DNA from: Doris montereyensis
Lineage: Eukaryota; Mollusca; Gastropoda; Nudibranchia; Dorididae
Reading direction: 5' to 3'
Assembly (NCBI GenBank): GCA_037039925.1
Contig: JAXRKP010000867.1
Coordinates: 5,001 to 69,000, forward strand
Length of the DNA: 64,000 nucleotides
A program made the position numbers and the translations under genes. Within the stretch, counting starts at the first letter, position 1, and each line of letters begins with the position of its first letter. Shown here piece after piece: positions 22,355-56,499 of this stretch. Below the pieces are notes generated by a model that saw only the letters and a program-made list of their open reading frames with translations, searched no databases and was not told the origin of the DNA.

Positions 22355-22647
22355 CTTAAGGTGATGACCAAGCGTTCTTCAGGTGCCAATGGCTTCCTGA
22401 AATTTGTCGATCTTTTTTTCTAAACGTGGTTTAACTTTTGAAAGGAGAAGCTGAAATGTGGCCGGTTTCATTCGAGTGTACTGGACACATTTTTCCTCAA
22501 CGGCGAGTATTTCTTCCATCAGATGATGGTATTCGCCATATTGGCGACGGCGTTGATTTATTTATGGACCCAGTAACGTCTTCTCTTTCTTTTCGAGTGC
22601 AACCAGTGTAATATCATCCACTGAAGTATTTCTTCATCCACGTCCAT
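22355..22647 (-). pseudogene. PIF/Harbinger transposase, N-terminal exon
   Basis: The reverse strand starts MDVDEEILQWMILHWLHSKR then KRRRYWVHK, a stop, and after a one-base slip RRRQYGEYHHLMEEILAVEE, KCVQYTRMKPATFQLLLSKV and, after a further slip, APEERLVITLR before a canonical donor CTTAAG|GTAAGA. WVH.IN..R...GEYHHL and PEERLxxTLR are typical of the Harbinger N-terminus. There is one in-frame stop and two frame slips. The central DDE domain that should follow is absent. Confidence 0.8.
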
Positions 22648-22744
22648 CTCCTTCAATTGTAGAAAACAAAATGAGAGGATGCTTCTAGACTGTAATTAAT
22701 CACAAGCTGGGATTTTTCCCGACACGTGATTTTGTCACTCAGTT

Positions 22745-22870
22745 GAGAGAGGCTTGGAGGAAGGTGCGATCTCCACTCTGTTTCTACCCTAGGCACCAGG
22801 TAACCCTTTTTCCTCGCAGTTTTATAAAAACGGTTTGGAGGGAAGGTGCGATCTCCACTGTGTTTAGTCC
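22745..22870. repeat. Short direct repeat, two copies about 100 bp apart
   Basis: GGAAGGTGCGATCTCCACT occurs near 22758 and near 22842, each after a TTGGAGG word. No gene is associated. Confidence 0.7.
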
Positions 22871-22949
22871 CTTACATCAAACTGACTGCGACACTATGCG
22901 CCATATTAGTCTTGCAGCCTTCTGTGACCGAATAAGACATCAGCATGAC

Positions 22950-23868
22950 ATCTAAAGCGCCCTAATGCATTCCTTGCTTACTCTTCATCTTTGTACTCTC
23001 TTAACAATAAGATGCGTGAGACTTGGCTCTTTTGTGAAAAAAACTGCACTTGCAGTGATTTTGAACAAAGCGAAACTTGAAATGAATGGATCGATCTGAT
23101 CATGAAAGATACTGACAACTAAAAGCTCATCAAAGTTATATAAAAGTATATATTTCCTAAAAGATTATTTTGTTCTCTATCTTATGATACTTTTTTCATT
23201 AAAATTGAAAAAAAATTAGTCTCTTAAATCAATTTTAAATACGACGTGTATACAATTCATTCAAGTTGTGTCCCTTCGCATAGGCACACAGACTGAATAG
23301 GTAGTGAGGGCTTAGACACACAGACTAGAATTGTGGAGAACCCTTAGGAAGGAAAGCGTTAAAAAAGATTATTAACAAAGCAAACTACCAATGGGTAGTG
23401 AGGACAAATCACTAGCGTTATGAACTACTTTCAATTCAATGTGAAACAGAACTGTAACGTAAGTCTGCATACAAACAGAAACTATAATCGTAGATGTAAC
23501 ATCAATTTCATATACAAACTCTTGCATGGGATTGCACCACACGCTTCACATGTGCAAAGATGGCTTATTTATTTCTAACTAATAGTTCAATTCAAAAGAC
23601 CGTAAACAAGTCATCTTTTTAAAGTAACCATTTAGCGAAGTGAATGGATAAAAATTTCTTTTGAAATTAATTTCATGCAATGTCATATCTGTATCAAAGT
23701 AACGGAAAGAAAAGATTGAGAAGCATGACTTGAAACTGTATTGTAAAAAAGTAAGGTGTACAAGTTACTTTCATACCTATGAACACAACTGGAACCAATT
23801 GCAAGAGATAAAAAGCTCTAAAGGGTTACTGTCCGCGACCTATGCCCTTATCGGAGGGTCGATGGATG

Positions 23869-23870
<2 letters not shown>
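22950..23870. other. Intergenic, nothing recognised
   Basis: AT-rich sequence between the Harbinger remnant and the (TA)n tract. I see no open frame with homology, no RNA gene and no repeat structure. Confidence 0.6.
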
Positions 23871-23871
<1 letters not shown>

Positions 23872-23948
<77 letters not shown>

Positions 23949-23958
23949 CACACACATT
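23872..23958. repeat. (TA)n(CA)n microsatellite
   Basis: About 70 bp of TA repeats followed by a short CACA run, 350 bp past the RRN3 stop codon. Confidence 0.95.
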
Positions 23959-24314
23959 ATTTCTCATTAAACATACTACATTAAAACATTGTACCATGAA
24001 AAGGGAGACATTAAATTTTACAATGAATTTACATGTATCAAAATAAATTAATTAATTGACATATTTGACAATGACAGAATGAAATAAATTCTCTCAGTGT
24101 GAAGTCTCATATATACATGGTTTGCTTTGCTTCAAGTATACAAAAGTCAAACATACTAATGAAGTTTAATACCTGTCAGACTGCCCTTCAAATCGGAGTC
24201 AATGAAACGATCAGTGAAAATGCTCATACTTAAGTTTTATACTTCAATGGAGGTTTTTCCTTCCTTTTCAAATAAATAATTCAATACAAAAACATTTCAC
24301 TTTCAATAAATAGT

Positions 24315-46818
<22,504 letters not shown>

Positions 46819-47235
46819 CTGAAATGGGGAATGAAAATGCTTTCTATTACAGAGGTAAAAAGGGCCTAAAAAGAGTGATTAAAAAATGTTCATTATTTTT
46901 TTACTGGAAGCACAAGTAAGGAGAAAGCCCACTTTCAAGTATTTCAGCAGTGGGCGAGGATAACATGAAATAAGGGCATATAATATATATCAAAATGTTA
47001 ATAAGAGATAAAATAAGATGATCATTTTCTGCAACATGGGACGATAATAGAACATAATATTATTAATTGATAAGGACAATATAGGGATGAAAGTAGTTGG
47101 ATGAGATGATTTAGAATTTTAACAGACCTACACTTACTATTAATCATAGATCTATGAAGGATAATTGTAGTCAGACAATTCAAGGGAAATAACTGACATA
47201 AAAAGTGAAGGGGAAAAAGTTTGTTTCATTGAAAT

Positions 47236-47360
47236 TTACCCCTTCCAGCATTGCAGTGATCTCAGGGTGAATTAAGAGGAAACAGCAAGGTGAAAGAAGG
47301 AAATGAAAGAAATAGGACCTCCTAGCAGTGCCCGTCAACCGGAAAAAAGAGAGCATGTTT
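47236..47360. repeat. Dispersed repeat shared with 34980-35100
   Basis: GTGAATTAAGAGGAAACAGC and flanking bases match the 35 kb copy over about 55 bp. Confidence 0.7.
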
Positions 47361-47379
47361 TTAAGAGATTGCATTCAGT

Positions 47380-49000
47380 TGCAGCAGTATTTGTGACCGT
47401 TTGAGATGCTATCTGACATGGTGAGAGACCCAAGACAAGGGACAGTTAATTTGAACAAGAGTATTTCAAAGGTAAATGACAACGGATAGAGTGAATTACC
47501 AGACTGGGATCAACCACTAAATCGAAAGTGAGCAACTTCCAATCATCATCATAGCCCTTTACCCCTACCAGGGTAAAGGCCACAGACAAGAGATTTCCAT
47601 CTTTCCTTCCGGGAATTCTTTCTTAGCTCAACCCGGCTGATCTTGGTCTCTTTCGGCTTTAGTTTGATTACATTGATCATTTCGTTCTATTGACACTCAG
47701 TTGAGTTACATCTAACTTGCAAAATACTGCATAGATACTGCATGATAACAGATCATTCGGGTGAAGGTGACATGGTGAGAGACTGAGACAGCAGACCGAG
47801 CAACAAGTGTATGTTGACATTGACAACGGAGTGAAGTGTCCATGGCACTGAGGCCAACCAATATACTGCTTTTGTATTGATTTTCGAGGCATTGTTGGAG
47901 ATGAATTACTTTCAGATTGCTTAAAGTGGAGAATTTTTGTGAGCATGCAAGTCAGTGTAAGGTTATCAACTTTGAATAGAGCTGCATAAATGCTGCATAC
48001 TATAGCATCATATCCATAGCCTAATTAATTTAATAACAGGAACAGAAATTGTTTGTGAAAAAAGTTAAAATAATGTGTAGGGCATTAGGCCTAGTAGATC
48101 TAGATCTACTTACAAAAATAATGAACTGAACAAAGAAAATAACCACCCCCCCCCACCCTATACACCCCTGAAAACGAATCTATTTCGATGGAAATTGGAT
48201 CAATGGCTAAAGTAGTAAATTCGCTAAAGACTATTTTTAAGTCTAAACATGCATGACAATATTGACGTCTTACCATGCTCAGTTCTGCCATTATGGTCGC
48301 AGCATGTGATATAAATGATATCTAAATTCACTGTGGTGACGGTATGAATGCTTCTATGCTTCACCCTTGCCCAAAAGTACTCTTTCTTGTGGACAAACTA
48401 TTGAGTCTTGATGTAGATCTACATGTATCTATTGATCTGGATGTAGATTAGTTGGGATGGACCAGTTGACTGTGAGTTGAATAAGGATTTAAATCCTTTT
48501 AGATCTAATATGTATCAAGCTTATGTGTACTCAAGCTTAAATGGCGTTAAGTGAAATTAAAGGTATTGCTCTTCCAATACATAACGTAAAGGGCTTTGGT
48601 CGAGTAGACAATACGGTATTCTAACTCTGCTTTCATAATGTGTTGTTCTACCATGCTGCATGATGTCTGTCTTCAAGGAAATACACTAAAAATAGAATGA
48701 GGCTCACTTCCGTTAAGCTCTTCTGTGTTAAAAAAATAAATAACTGTGTACGTCAATAACATGGACCATCGGATGGTTGGGGCGGCGGGTTGTGTATGTC
48801 TTCGCTCTGCATCTTTTGTATGTCTCTTGTTTGTTGATTTGTGGTTGTTGTTATTTTTACTCTTGTTTGTTTGTTTCTAGTGGTGAATTTTGCTTTTGTT
48901 GAGTTTCTTTTAGTCTTGTATTTTAAACGGGGGTCGGTCTGTTCTATTCTTCAATATGTAATGTTATGTTCGTGTTGTGTTTTGGTTTTTCGCTCATAAT
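47380..49000. other. Upstream RRN3 region / intergenic
   Basis: No further RRN3 exon is recognised here apart from the doubtful start exon. 48830-48980 is unusually G/T-rich on the + strand. Confidence 0.5.
48274..48291 (-). CDS. RRN3: Possible RRN3 start exon
   Basis: ATGGCAGAACTGAGCATG followed by GTAAGACG, a strong donor, encoding MAELSM in phase 0. It would splice directly to 46818. It lacks the VRFGGTV block expected of RRN3, so either another exon lies between or this is chance. Confidence 0.3.
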
Positions 49001-49004
49001 TATC

Positions 49005-50806
49005 TATTCACATGGCGATTACATTATCGAAGTTACAAGTAAATAAAACCAAATACTATGTTATGTGAACTAAACTAAGTACAAGTGGATTATACAAATA
49101 AGTACAAACATTAACGGCAATGCATAACAAGTAAAATAAAAAAATTAAAATTCTTTAATTGTAACTGATGCTGACTAGATTAATCGTTTAATTGTCTCCT
49201 CAAAAGATTCAGATTATTGACTTTGAAGCTGTTCGTGTGCTTCACCATCGAATGGGTCGTCATCATGTTGAGATGCTGATTCATGTTGAAATGCTGATTG
49301 AGGCAATTCTGTATCTAATTTCTCTGTTTCTGAAGTTACATAATCTAGATCAGTAGGCTGATCGCTGAGGGCAGAATGTTGAGACATTGCCTCCTCAAAA
49401 GATTCAGATTGTTGACTTAGAAAGTTCTTGTGCTTCACTTACGAATGGGTCGATCATGTTGACGGATTGAGGCAATTCTGTAAAGCGGTAGGAGTTCTTG
49501 TGCTTCACTTACGAATGTGTCGTCATCATGTTGAGATGCGGATTGAGGCAAAGCTGTATGTACTGTCTCTGTTTCTGGCGTTGCATGTTCCAAATCAACG
49601 GGTTGATCGTCTTGGGTATAATTGTTATTCAAAGAGTCATGTCTATCTTCTGATTGGTCACCTGAAGAAGCCTCATTAGCTGAGTCTGAGCGGCTGTCTA
49701 ATGATTCGCATGTGGCCATTGTGTGACGGCATAATATGGATGACTGTGCACACTGAGTTTCAGATGATTTTTGACGAGGGAGGTCATCTTTGCCAACTTT
49801 GTGAGCTTCATTTATTTCGAGAGCACTATCTTCCGTGTTAATTTCTTCGTCGGAATTTTTGCCGACTTAGACGAGAGCTTTTACTTTCGCTTTTTGCAGC
49901 CTGCGCTTTTTTGATTTCGACATTGGCACGTACTCGTGTGATTTTTCAACATGAGTTTCTTTGATATTAGCCGATGTATCTTCTTCATAAACTCGCTCAG
50001 CAAGGTATTGAGGATACAATTCATCTATTGAAGAGGACGTATCATCAGAAATCTCCACAGATCTCGTGGCGCTCTTTTCAGGACAGAATTTTGGACACCT
50101 TTGCGCAAGATTTGAAGAATCAATTGCCTCATTTGGATTTGGTTTTGCTTTGGATTGCTTCTTCTTTTTCTTGTTTTTTGTTTTGTTTTTTCTGCACGAA
50201 AGCACCGACACTCTGCCCATCGGCACTAACGCTATCATTGTGTTGATCATACTTCTTATCGACCCCAGGTACACCTCCTTGTTTCTGTGACTGCCACTAC
50301 TACTTTTTTGCTTGCTGCTCCATGTCTTTGTACATCCTTACCATTCGATGCTTTGATAATATCGGTCTCTATGTCTAGGTTCAAGTCGTATTCCGATGGC
50401 CCATCTCACTTTGATAGGTCATCACTTAAAGCCCTCGACTGCTCGACAGACATTGATCTTTCGTAAAGAGATGGGATATTTCCTTTGACTCGATCTTCTT
50501 TGTCAGGGTCGACATACTTTTCTGTATCACTTGTTCCATGTCGATCACATCAATAGGGCTTATAGATTTATCCTGAGGAGTAGCAAGAGTTGCAGATTGA
50601 TCATCATGCACACATGTGAAGGAATCAAGTGATACATCAGTGCCAATGACATTTTCTTGAATTCTGTTCACTTGATGACATTACGTCTACATCTTCAGTT
50701 GCCTGTGATTGGGGATTTGGTGTTTTAATGGATTTCTCTAGATCTTGACCGTTTTCATCATTGTCTTACTCATATTCTTGCGGCTGATATTCAAGGGATG
50801 TGTCTT
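49005..50806 (-). pseudogene. Truncated tandem copy of the acidic repeat gene
   Basis: Joins three parts of the gene at 58.06-63.37 kb in the same orientation. 49005-49195 matches downstream DNA 58064-58255. 49197-49440 matches repeat units near 61500-61680. 49500-50806 matches 62100-63360 (MATCESLDSRSDSA..., the Lys-rich segment, SATRSVEISDDTSSSIDELY). Most repeat units and the whole RS tail are deleted. Stops and frame breaks occur, e.g. the change GACTTTAGCGAG to GACTTAGACGAG near 49868, which ends the frame after KALV. Homology ends abruptly after TCAAGGGATGTGTCTTGT near 50800. It is probably not functional. Confidence 0.82.
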
Positions 50807-50899
50807 GTATTGTAAATCATATCCTTCTGACGAAGACACTTATGCTATCAACATCTCATTTGCATTTTTTCTTGTATTTCAATTTCCTTTACTGATTAC

Positions 50900-50900
50900 T

Positions 50901-50953
<53 letters not shown>

Positions 50954-50982
50954 GAGAGACAGGCAGAGACAGACAGACAAAC

Positions 50983-51023
<41 letters not shown>

Positions 51024-51185
51024 GAGAGACACACACACACACAGAGAGAGAGAGACAGACAGAGAGAGAGAGAGGGAGGGATAGAGGGAGAGAGACCGAC
51101 AGACAGGCAAACAGACAGACAGACAGGGACAGGCACATAAACTGACATTGACAACAGAAAGAAATACAAAGAGAAACAGAGAGAG
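50900..51185. repeat. (TG)n, (GA)n and (CAGA)n compound microsatellite
   Basis: GTGTGTGTG, then GAGA and CAGACAGA blocks, ending in a diverged minisatellite unit (GACAACAGAAAGAAATACAA). Frames in it are artefacts. Confidence 0.95.
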
Positions 51186-51514
51186 GGGTGGTGGAAAAAG
51201 AGTACCGGTAGACTAAGTCAAACTAAGTGATGCCAACGGCGAATGATGACGTGAAAAGTCGAGTTATTTTACCCTTCTCCCGGCTGCGGTTGTGGGTTTT
51301 GACGCCTTATATCTTTAGGCCTGCAATGTTTTTTTTCTTCTTCCATATATTATGTGGTTGCCAATCCTGTGCTAGCGTTAAATCTTCAAGGGTCTGGTTC
51401 TTTCCACAGGACCTGGTCGAGTTGTGATTTGTGTTTTAATTTGATTTGATTTACCCACATCCGCATTTAAGGTGATCTCGGGGGATTCGGTAGGATTTTT
51501 ACAATTTTGCCCGG

Positions 51515-51765
51515 ACTGCCCTGTAAACAGCCAAGGGATCTTTAACGTGCACATAGTGTTGTGATCTGCACACGGGACCCCTTTTTACCGTCCGTTTCCG
51601 ATGGGTCTAGGTGTCGATCCACCTACCTGGACTAGGGGAGAAGGGTAGCGTATGCTCGAAAAACTCGAGAACATTTTTCAACCGTTGGCAGGGCTCGAAC
51701 CCATTACCTTTTAGTTGAGAGACCGACACCTTGCCTTTGGATCAACCAGTCTTCGGTCGAGTTGC
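51515..51765 (-). mobile_element. tRNA-derived SINE, copy 2
   Basis: On the reverse strand, TCTCAACTAAAAGGTAATGG and GGTTCGAGCCCTGCC form a tRNA-like head with a B box. The tail GGGATCTTTAACGTGCAC...GTCGATCCACCTACCTGGAC matches the copy at 8930-9190. Confidence 0.83.
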
Positions 51766-52199
51766 GAAAGAATAGGAGGATGCCATTGCCAATTTCTTTT
51801 GCAGGCTTCTCTCGTGGGGAAACAGAGGCGAACTAGGAGTGGGCGGTTGCATTCTGGGATACTGTCAGATCGAATAATATAAGTATTAGTGAGGCTATGT
51901 GATTTTTGATTTCACTTTTTGACATGTACATAATGAACCAATAAAAAAATAAAAAGACGTCACTACAGGATACATATCAGTAATCAGTCATGAATTAGCA
52001 TTGGCCCGATCATAATTATTGTAATTGTAAAACAGTGTGACCTTTAACGTTAAGGGGAAATTCAGTGCAAGAGATGGCGATCAAGAGTTTAAGAACATAA
52101 CACTCATGTACCTTTAGGAAAGGTGAACGACTTGTTTGAGTAACCAAACGTAATAAATTGATGATTACGTGCGCTATTATAAATGCTGCTGTCTGACTA

Positions 52200-52410
52200 A
52201 TGCTGCTTCTTTTCATGTGGGTTTTTTTTCCTTTTTGGTGGGCTTTGTGTGTTTGTGTGTGGGGGAAGGCAGAGTGTGCTGGGGTTGTTTTTTGTGTTGT
52301 TAGTTTTCTTGTGCGTTTTGGAAGTTTTATCTGTCTGTTTTCGTTTCTGTTCCTTTCTTTGTGGAAATGGGGGTTTGGGAAGAGGGGGTGGGGGTACTTG
52401 ATAATTGATG
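52200..52410. other. G/T-rich, C/A-poor strand-asymmetric tract
   Basis: The + strand is almost without A and C for about 200 bp. There is no repeat unit. Similar tracts occur at 48830-48980 and 56760-56900, with the complementary A/C-rich bias at 57175-57290. Confidence 0.65.
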
Positions 52411-52586
52411 GGCTGAACTTCAGCGTGTTTTTTACCATTTTGTCATGAGATATTTAATGAAGAGTTTCAATGGCAATAATGCCATTGTTCAATTCTGTGT
52501 ACACATTTTGCCGAAATAAAACTCTTTCTTTTATCTTGCTGCAAGACATTGTTTGTGTTGCAAATGACGAATCACACCCAGCACCC

Positions 52587-55500
52587 TTTGATTCTTTCTT
52601 TCTTTCTTTACCAGTTCCCATTCTACCTTTTGGTGTATGGGTTCAGATGCCCGGGATGATCTTTTCTCCATGATGCCCTGTCCTGGCATTTTGTGTTTCC
52701 TTCCAAAGAAGTTGAATTTCTATGCTTCAATTCATCTTTTATATCTTCCCACTTTCTCTGAGGCCTGCGTTTTGGTCTTTTACCTTGGGCTTTAGCGCTG
52801 TATACTGATTTAGCTATTATATTGTCATTCATATTCTGTTTACATGCCCAAACCATCTCAATTGATTTATTTCTATCTTAGTTTTTATGCCATCTGCTTT
52901 GGTTTGATCTCTTATTGTTGTGTTTCTGATTTTTCTCTTTTAGTTTTCCTACTATTCTTCTTAGATATTTTATTTCAGCTCCCTGTACTCTACTGTGTTC
53001 TCTATTGTCTAAGGTCCAGGTTTCGCTGCCATAGAGGAGAGTAGGACAATAAACTGTGTTGTATATTGCAATTTTGGTTTTTGTTGACAATTCTTGTTTA
53101 CCTATGAATGCCTTTCCTAGATAGTTATATATTGCACTTGCCTTTTGGATTTTCTGGCTGATGTCGTCTCTTAGTTTTCCCCTGAGTTAATCATTACTCC
53201 TAGGTAATTTATAGCTGTCATATTGTTCTAAATTCTCCCTGCCAATTTAAGATTTTGTGTTTTAGCTTCCCTAGTTACTAGCATTGTTTTGGTTTTCATT
53301 GCATTTACTCTCATTTCTCTTTTATTTAGCTCATTGTTCATAGTGTTGGTATTCGACTGAAGATCACTTTCTAATTTTCCAAACAAACTAAATCATTGGC
53401 AAATGAAAGCATTGACACATTTACTGGTTTGAGCTTCCATATTCCTACATTCATTTTCTTTTTTCATTTTTGTAGATGGGTTTGCAACTGAATCCATAAA
53501 TGTGATAAACAAAAGAGGACTTAGGAAACAACCTTGTCTTAACTCCTATATCTACATCAAATTCTGCAGATATGTTTCCAGGTACTCTCACTGCACGTGT
53601 TGGTTTATTGTAAATACTTTTAATGACTTCTATTAAATTTTGCTCTACATTGTGTTCTTTTAAGGAATACCATAGTTCGCCCCTCCTCAATGTGTCAAAT
53701 GCCTTTGCTAAGTTTATAAAACACAAGTCAATGTTTCTCTCAAGGAATGTTTCTATTATTTGTCTAATTGTAAATATGTGGTCTTGTACACCTCTTCCTG
53801 GTCTAAACCACTCTGGTGTTCTTCAATCTGATCCTCTACTCTTTTCCTTAGTCTCGTTTCCAGTATCCTAGCATACACTTTTCCTGGTACGCTAAGTAGT
53901 GATATCCATCTATAGTTTGAGCATTCCAGAGTTGATTCTTTCTTATATATTGGTACTACTGTTCCTTTTCCAGTCGTCTGGCACCTGTTTAGACTTCCAT
54001 GCTAGTTGGCATATTGCATGTAGTAGTTTGTCTGCCTCTCTCCCTTTCTGGATCAACTTGATCTGCTCCTGGGGCTTTTCCTAATTATAACTGTTTGGAT
54101 TTCTACCATTGATATATCTACCCCTTCAGCTGTCTCCTTTGAATTACTTGTTACTCTTACTAATTGATCTTTACTCCTTGTTTCATAGGTTCTGGAGGGA
54201 TTATGTAATTGTTTGAAAATACTTTCTCCTTGTTTCCATGATGTCGCTGTCTCATTTCATTATTTCTCCTTTAGCATTCTTCATTTGTCGTATTAGACAT
54301 GCTTTGGTCTTTCTCATGCTCTTCATTGCCCCCCCCCCAGATCAGCTTTTGGTTTCCTTGATAGCTTTCTTGAAGTCTTTGTCCAAACTCTTCTCATTGT
54401 TTCTGTTTTGCTTTCCTCACTTCCTCTTTGGCGATAGTTCTTTTATTCACGTAATCTATCTTTTCCTCTGGTCTCTTTGTTTGCAAGTCTTTCTTTCAGG
54501 CATCCTTATTTTCTTTGATCATAGTCTTGACATTCTCATTCCACCATGTTATTCTTTTCCTATCTCCTTTAATTTGTTTCCTACCACAGACCTCTTCCGC
54601 ACAACTGAAGAGTTTTTTTGTACATTTGTCACTTTTCTTCTATTGTGCTATCATTCAGATCCATCTGCCTTTCACTGATAAATCTTTTTATCCTAGATTG
54701 GTATATCTGTTTTACTATTGGTTTATTTAGTTCCTGTATTTTGAGTTTAGTAGCTTTCTTATCCTCTCTTTTCTGTTTGTTTTCTTCAGTCATTAATCTC
54801 ATTTTCGCTATCACCATGTTTATGAGAGAACCTCATGTTCCACCATGCTGTTCTTTTCGTATCTCCTTTAATTTGTTTCCTACCACAGACCATCTAGATA
54901 TATAGTCATATTTGTCATGTGATGCCTGAGGTAGTACTTAGATCTAGATTCTAGATATGTCTCGTTTGTTGTCTGACGAAGGGTTGCACCGGAAACGTCA
55001 CGTGTCATATTTCGCTTTTGACTTCACTCCACTGTGGCTCCTTCCATATTATTCACAGCTATTTAGATAGTTCACATTGCCACATCTATTTGTTGTTTAC
55101 GTTATTTATCTTTTTTTAATTGCTAATAGATCTAGATCTATAGTTGCTAATATATAGGTGGGGGGTGGGCAATGAAGAGCACGAGAAAGACAAAAGCATG
55201 CCCAATACGACAAAAACATAGATACAACATAGATATATACAACATATGTACTACCTCAGGCATCACTTGACAAAGAAGATGACGATAGATACATATCATG
55301 GAATATCTATATAGATCGACACTAAAGATAGATACAACATAGATAGATACACTAAAATAATAATGTATATATATAATGGAATATCTATATAGATCGACAC
55401 TAAAGATAGATACGACATAGATATATACACTAAAGATAGATACAGCATAGATAGATAACTATTATGTAGGCTATCATTGACTTTTCACACCTGTATTCAA

Positions 55501-56449
55501 TTACTCTTGTATATTTGTGGATATCTTTATGAGGAAAAAAGGTGTTGGCTATTCTCATGTTATCCTTTAGGCAAAAATCTCTTGGTCTCTCTCCATTTGG
55601 AGTTGTTGTCTCTCCTTCTTTACCTATTACTCCTCCTGAAGTTTTTAAATTGTTGCCTACTCTAGCGTTTAAATTTCCTAAAACCATTTGTTCCTGTTTG
55701 TGTTTAAGATTCTCTGCTGCAATTTGTAAATCGTTTTCGAAGATATCTTTTTCTTCTTTAGTGGCGTCTTCGTTTGATCCATAAGCTATTAATAACTTAA
55801 TTTCTCTTCCTTTTGGTTTACCATTTACCTCTAATAGCCGTGGGCATATAAATTTCCAAATTTCTAGAAGCTTTTCATACCTTTTATGCATTAGGAGGAG
55901 GCCTACTCCTGCTCTAGCTCTATCTTTGACATCTACTCATGAAAAGATTAAAATATGATTTGGTCCTACATTTTCTATTCCTTGTCCCTTTTCTTTGTTT
56001 CTGCAATGGCCAAAATGTCTACTTTGAATTTTTCCATTTCTTCAGCTAATTCTAACTCTTTTCCATTTATTGCTCTAACATTCCATGTTCCAAAAATCAC
56101 AGTCCGTGTTCGTTTCCATGTTTGTCGTTGAAAGGTCAAGCCAGGTATATTACATTTATTTCTCTAAATCAGTTGGGTTTCGGATAAGCAGGGGATTAGC
56201 CCACTGTACCCTAGGTAGATGATGGGGCTGCCACCTTGAGTCCCACGACCAGGCCTTGTTATTTCCTGTCAGGGTTAACTCCCTTAGCCTTTGGTCAGCC
56301 AAAACCGGCCTGCAAGGCAGCAGGTTGCTTTTTTCAGGGTTAACTCCCTTAGCCTTTGGTCAGCCAAGCCATGACTGCAAGGCAGTAGGAGACTCGTGGA
56401 GGGCGGGATCACCTACTCCGCGTACCTGTCCACTACCCGGGCACCCTTG
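52587..56449 (-). mobile_element. LINE copy F, longest copy, rearranged
   Basis: Reverse strand, about 3.9 kb from the 5' leader (two monomers, 56240-56420) to the (GAAA)n tail at 52589-52612. The endonuclease lies at about 55460-56120 (NGEKELE.., YGSNEDATKEEKDIFENDLQ, QMVLGNLNARVGNN). The linker and RT follow: CFINLAKAFDTLRRGELWYS near 53700, SFANDLVCLE near 53370, where the FADD box has become FAND, then IAIYNTVYCPTLLYGSETWT and [12 protein letters not shown] roughly 560-bp foreign/repetitive stretch interrupts it at 54895-55455. Many stops and frame breaks; inactive. It separates the two copies of the acidic repeat gene. Confidence 0.88.
54895..55455. repeat. Insert in LINE F: short repeats plus an inverted LINE piece
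   Basis: Contains AGATCTAGA words, then 55165-55210, a + sense piece (AGAGCACGAGAAAGACAAAA, CATGCCCAATACGAC) matching 36791-36834 of copy D but inverted relative to copy F. Imperfect units of ATATAGATCGACACTAAAGA with GATACAACATAGATA follow. Confidence 0.75.
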
Positions 56450-56499
56450 ATGTGATGTCAAAAGTAGCATCTACCAATTCAGTGGCTGATTCACGATAT

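Noticed and set aside
49867..50274. Second functional gene of the acidic repeat family
   Set aside because: The frame ends at a change not seen in the parent, repeat units and RS tail are deleted, and it stops mid-gene at 50806.
50879..51169. Cys/Val/Ser/Leu-rich frames resembling membrane proteins
   Set aside because: Translation of TG/GA/CAGA microsatellites.
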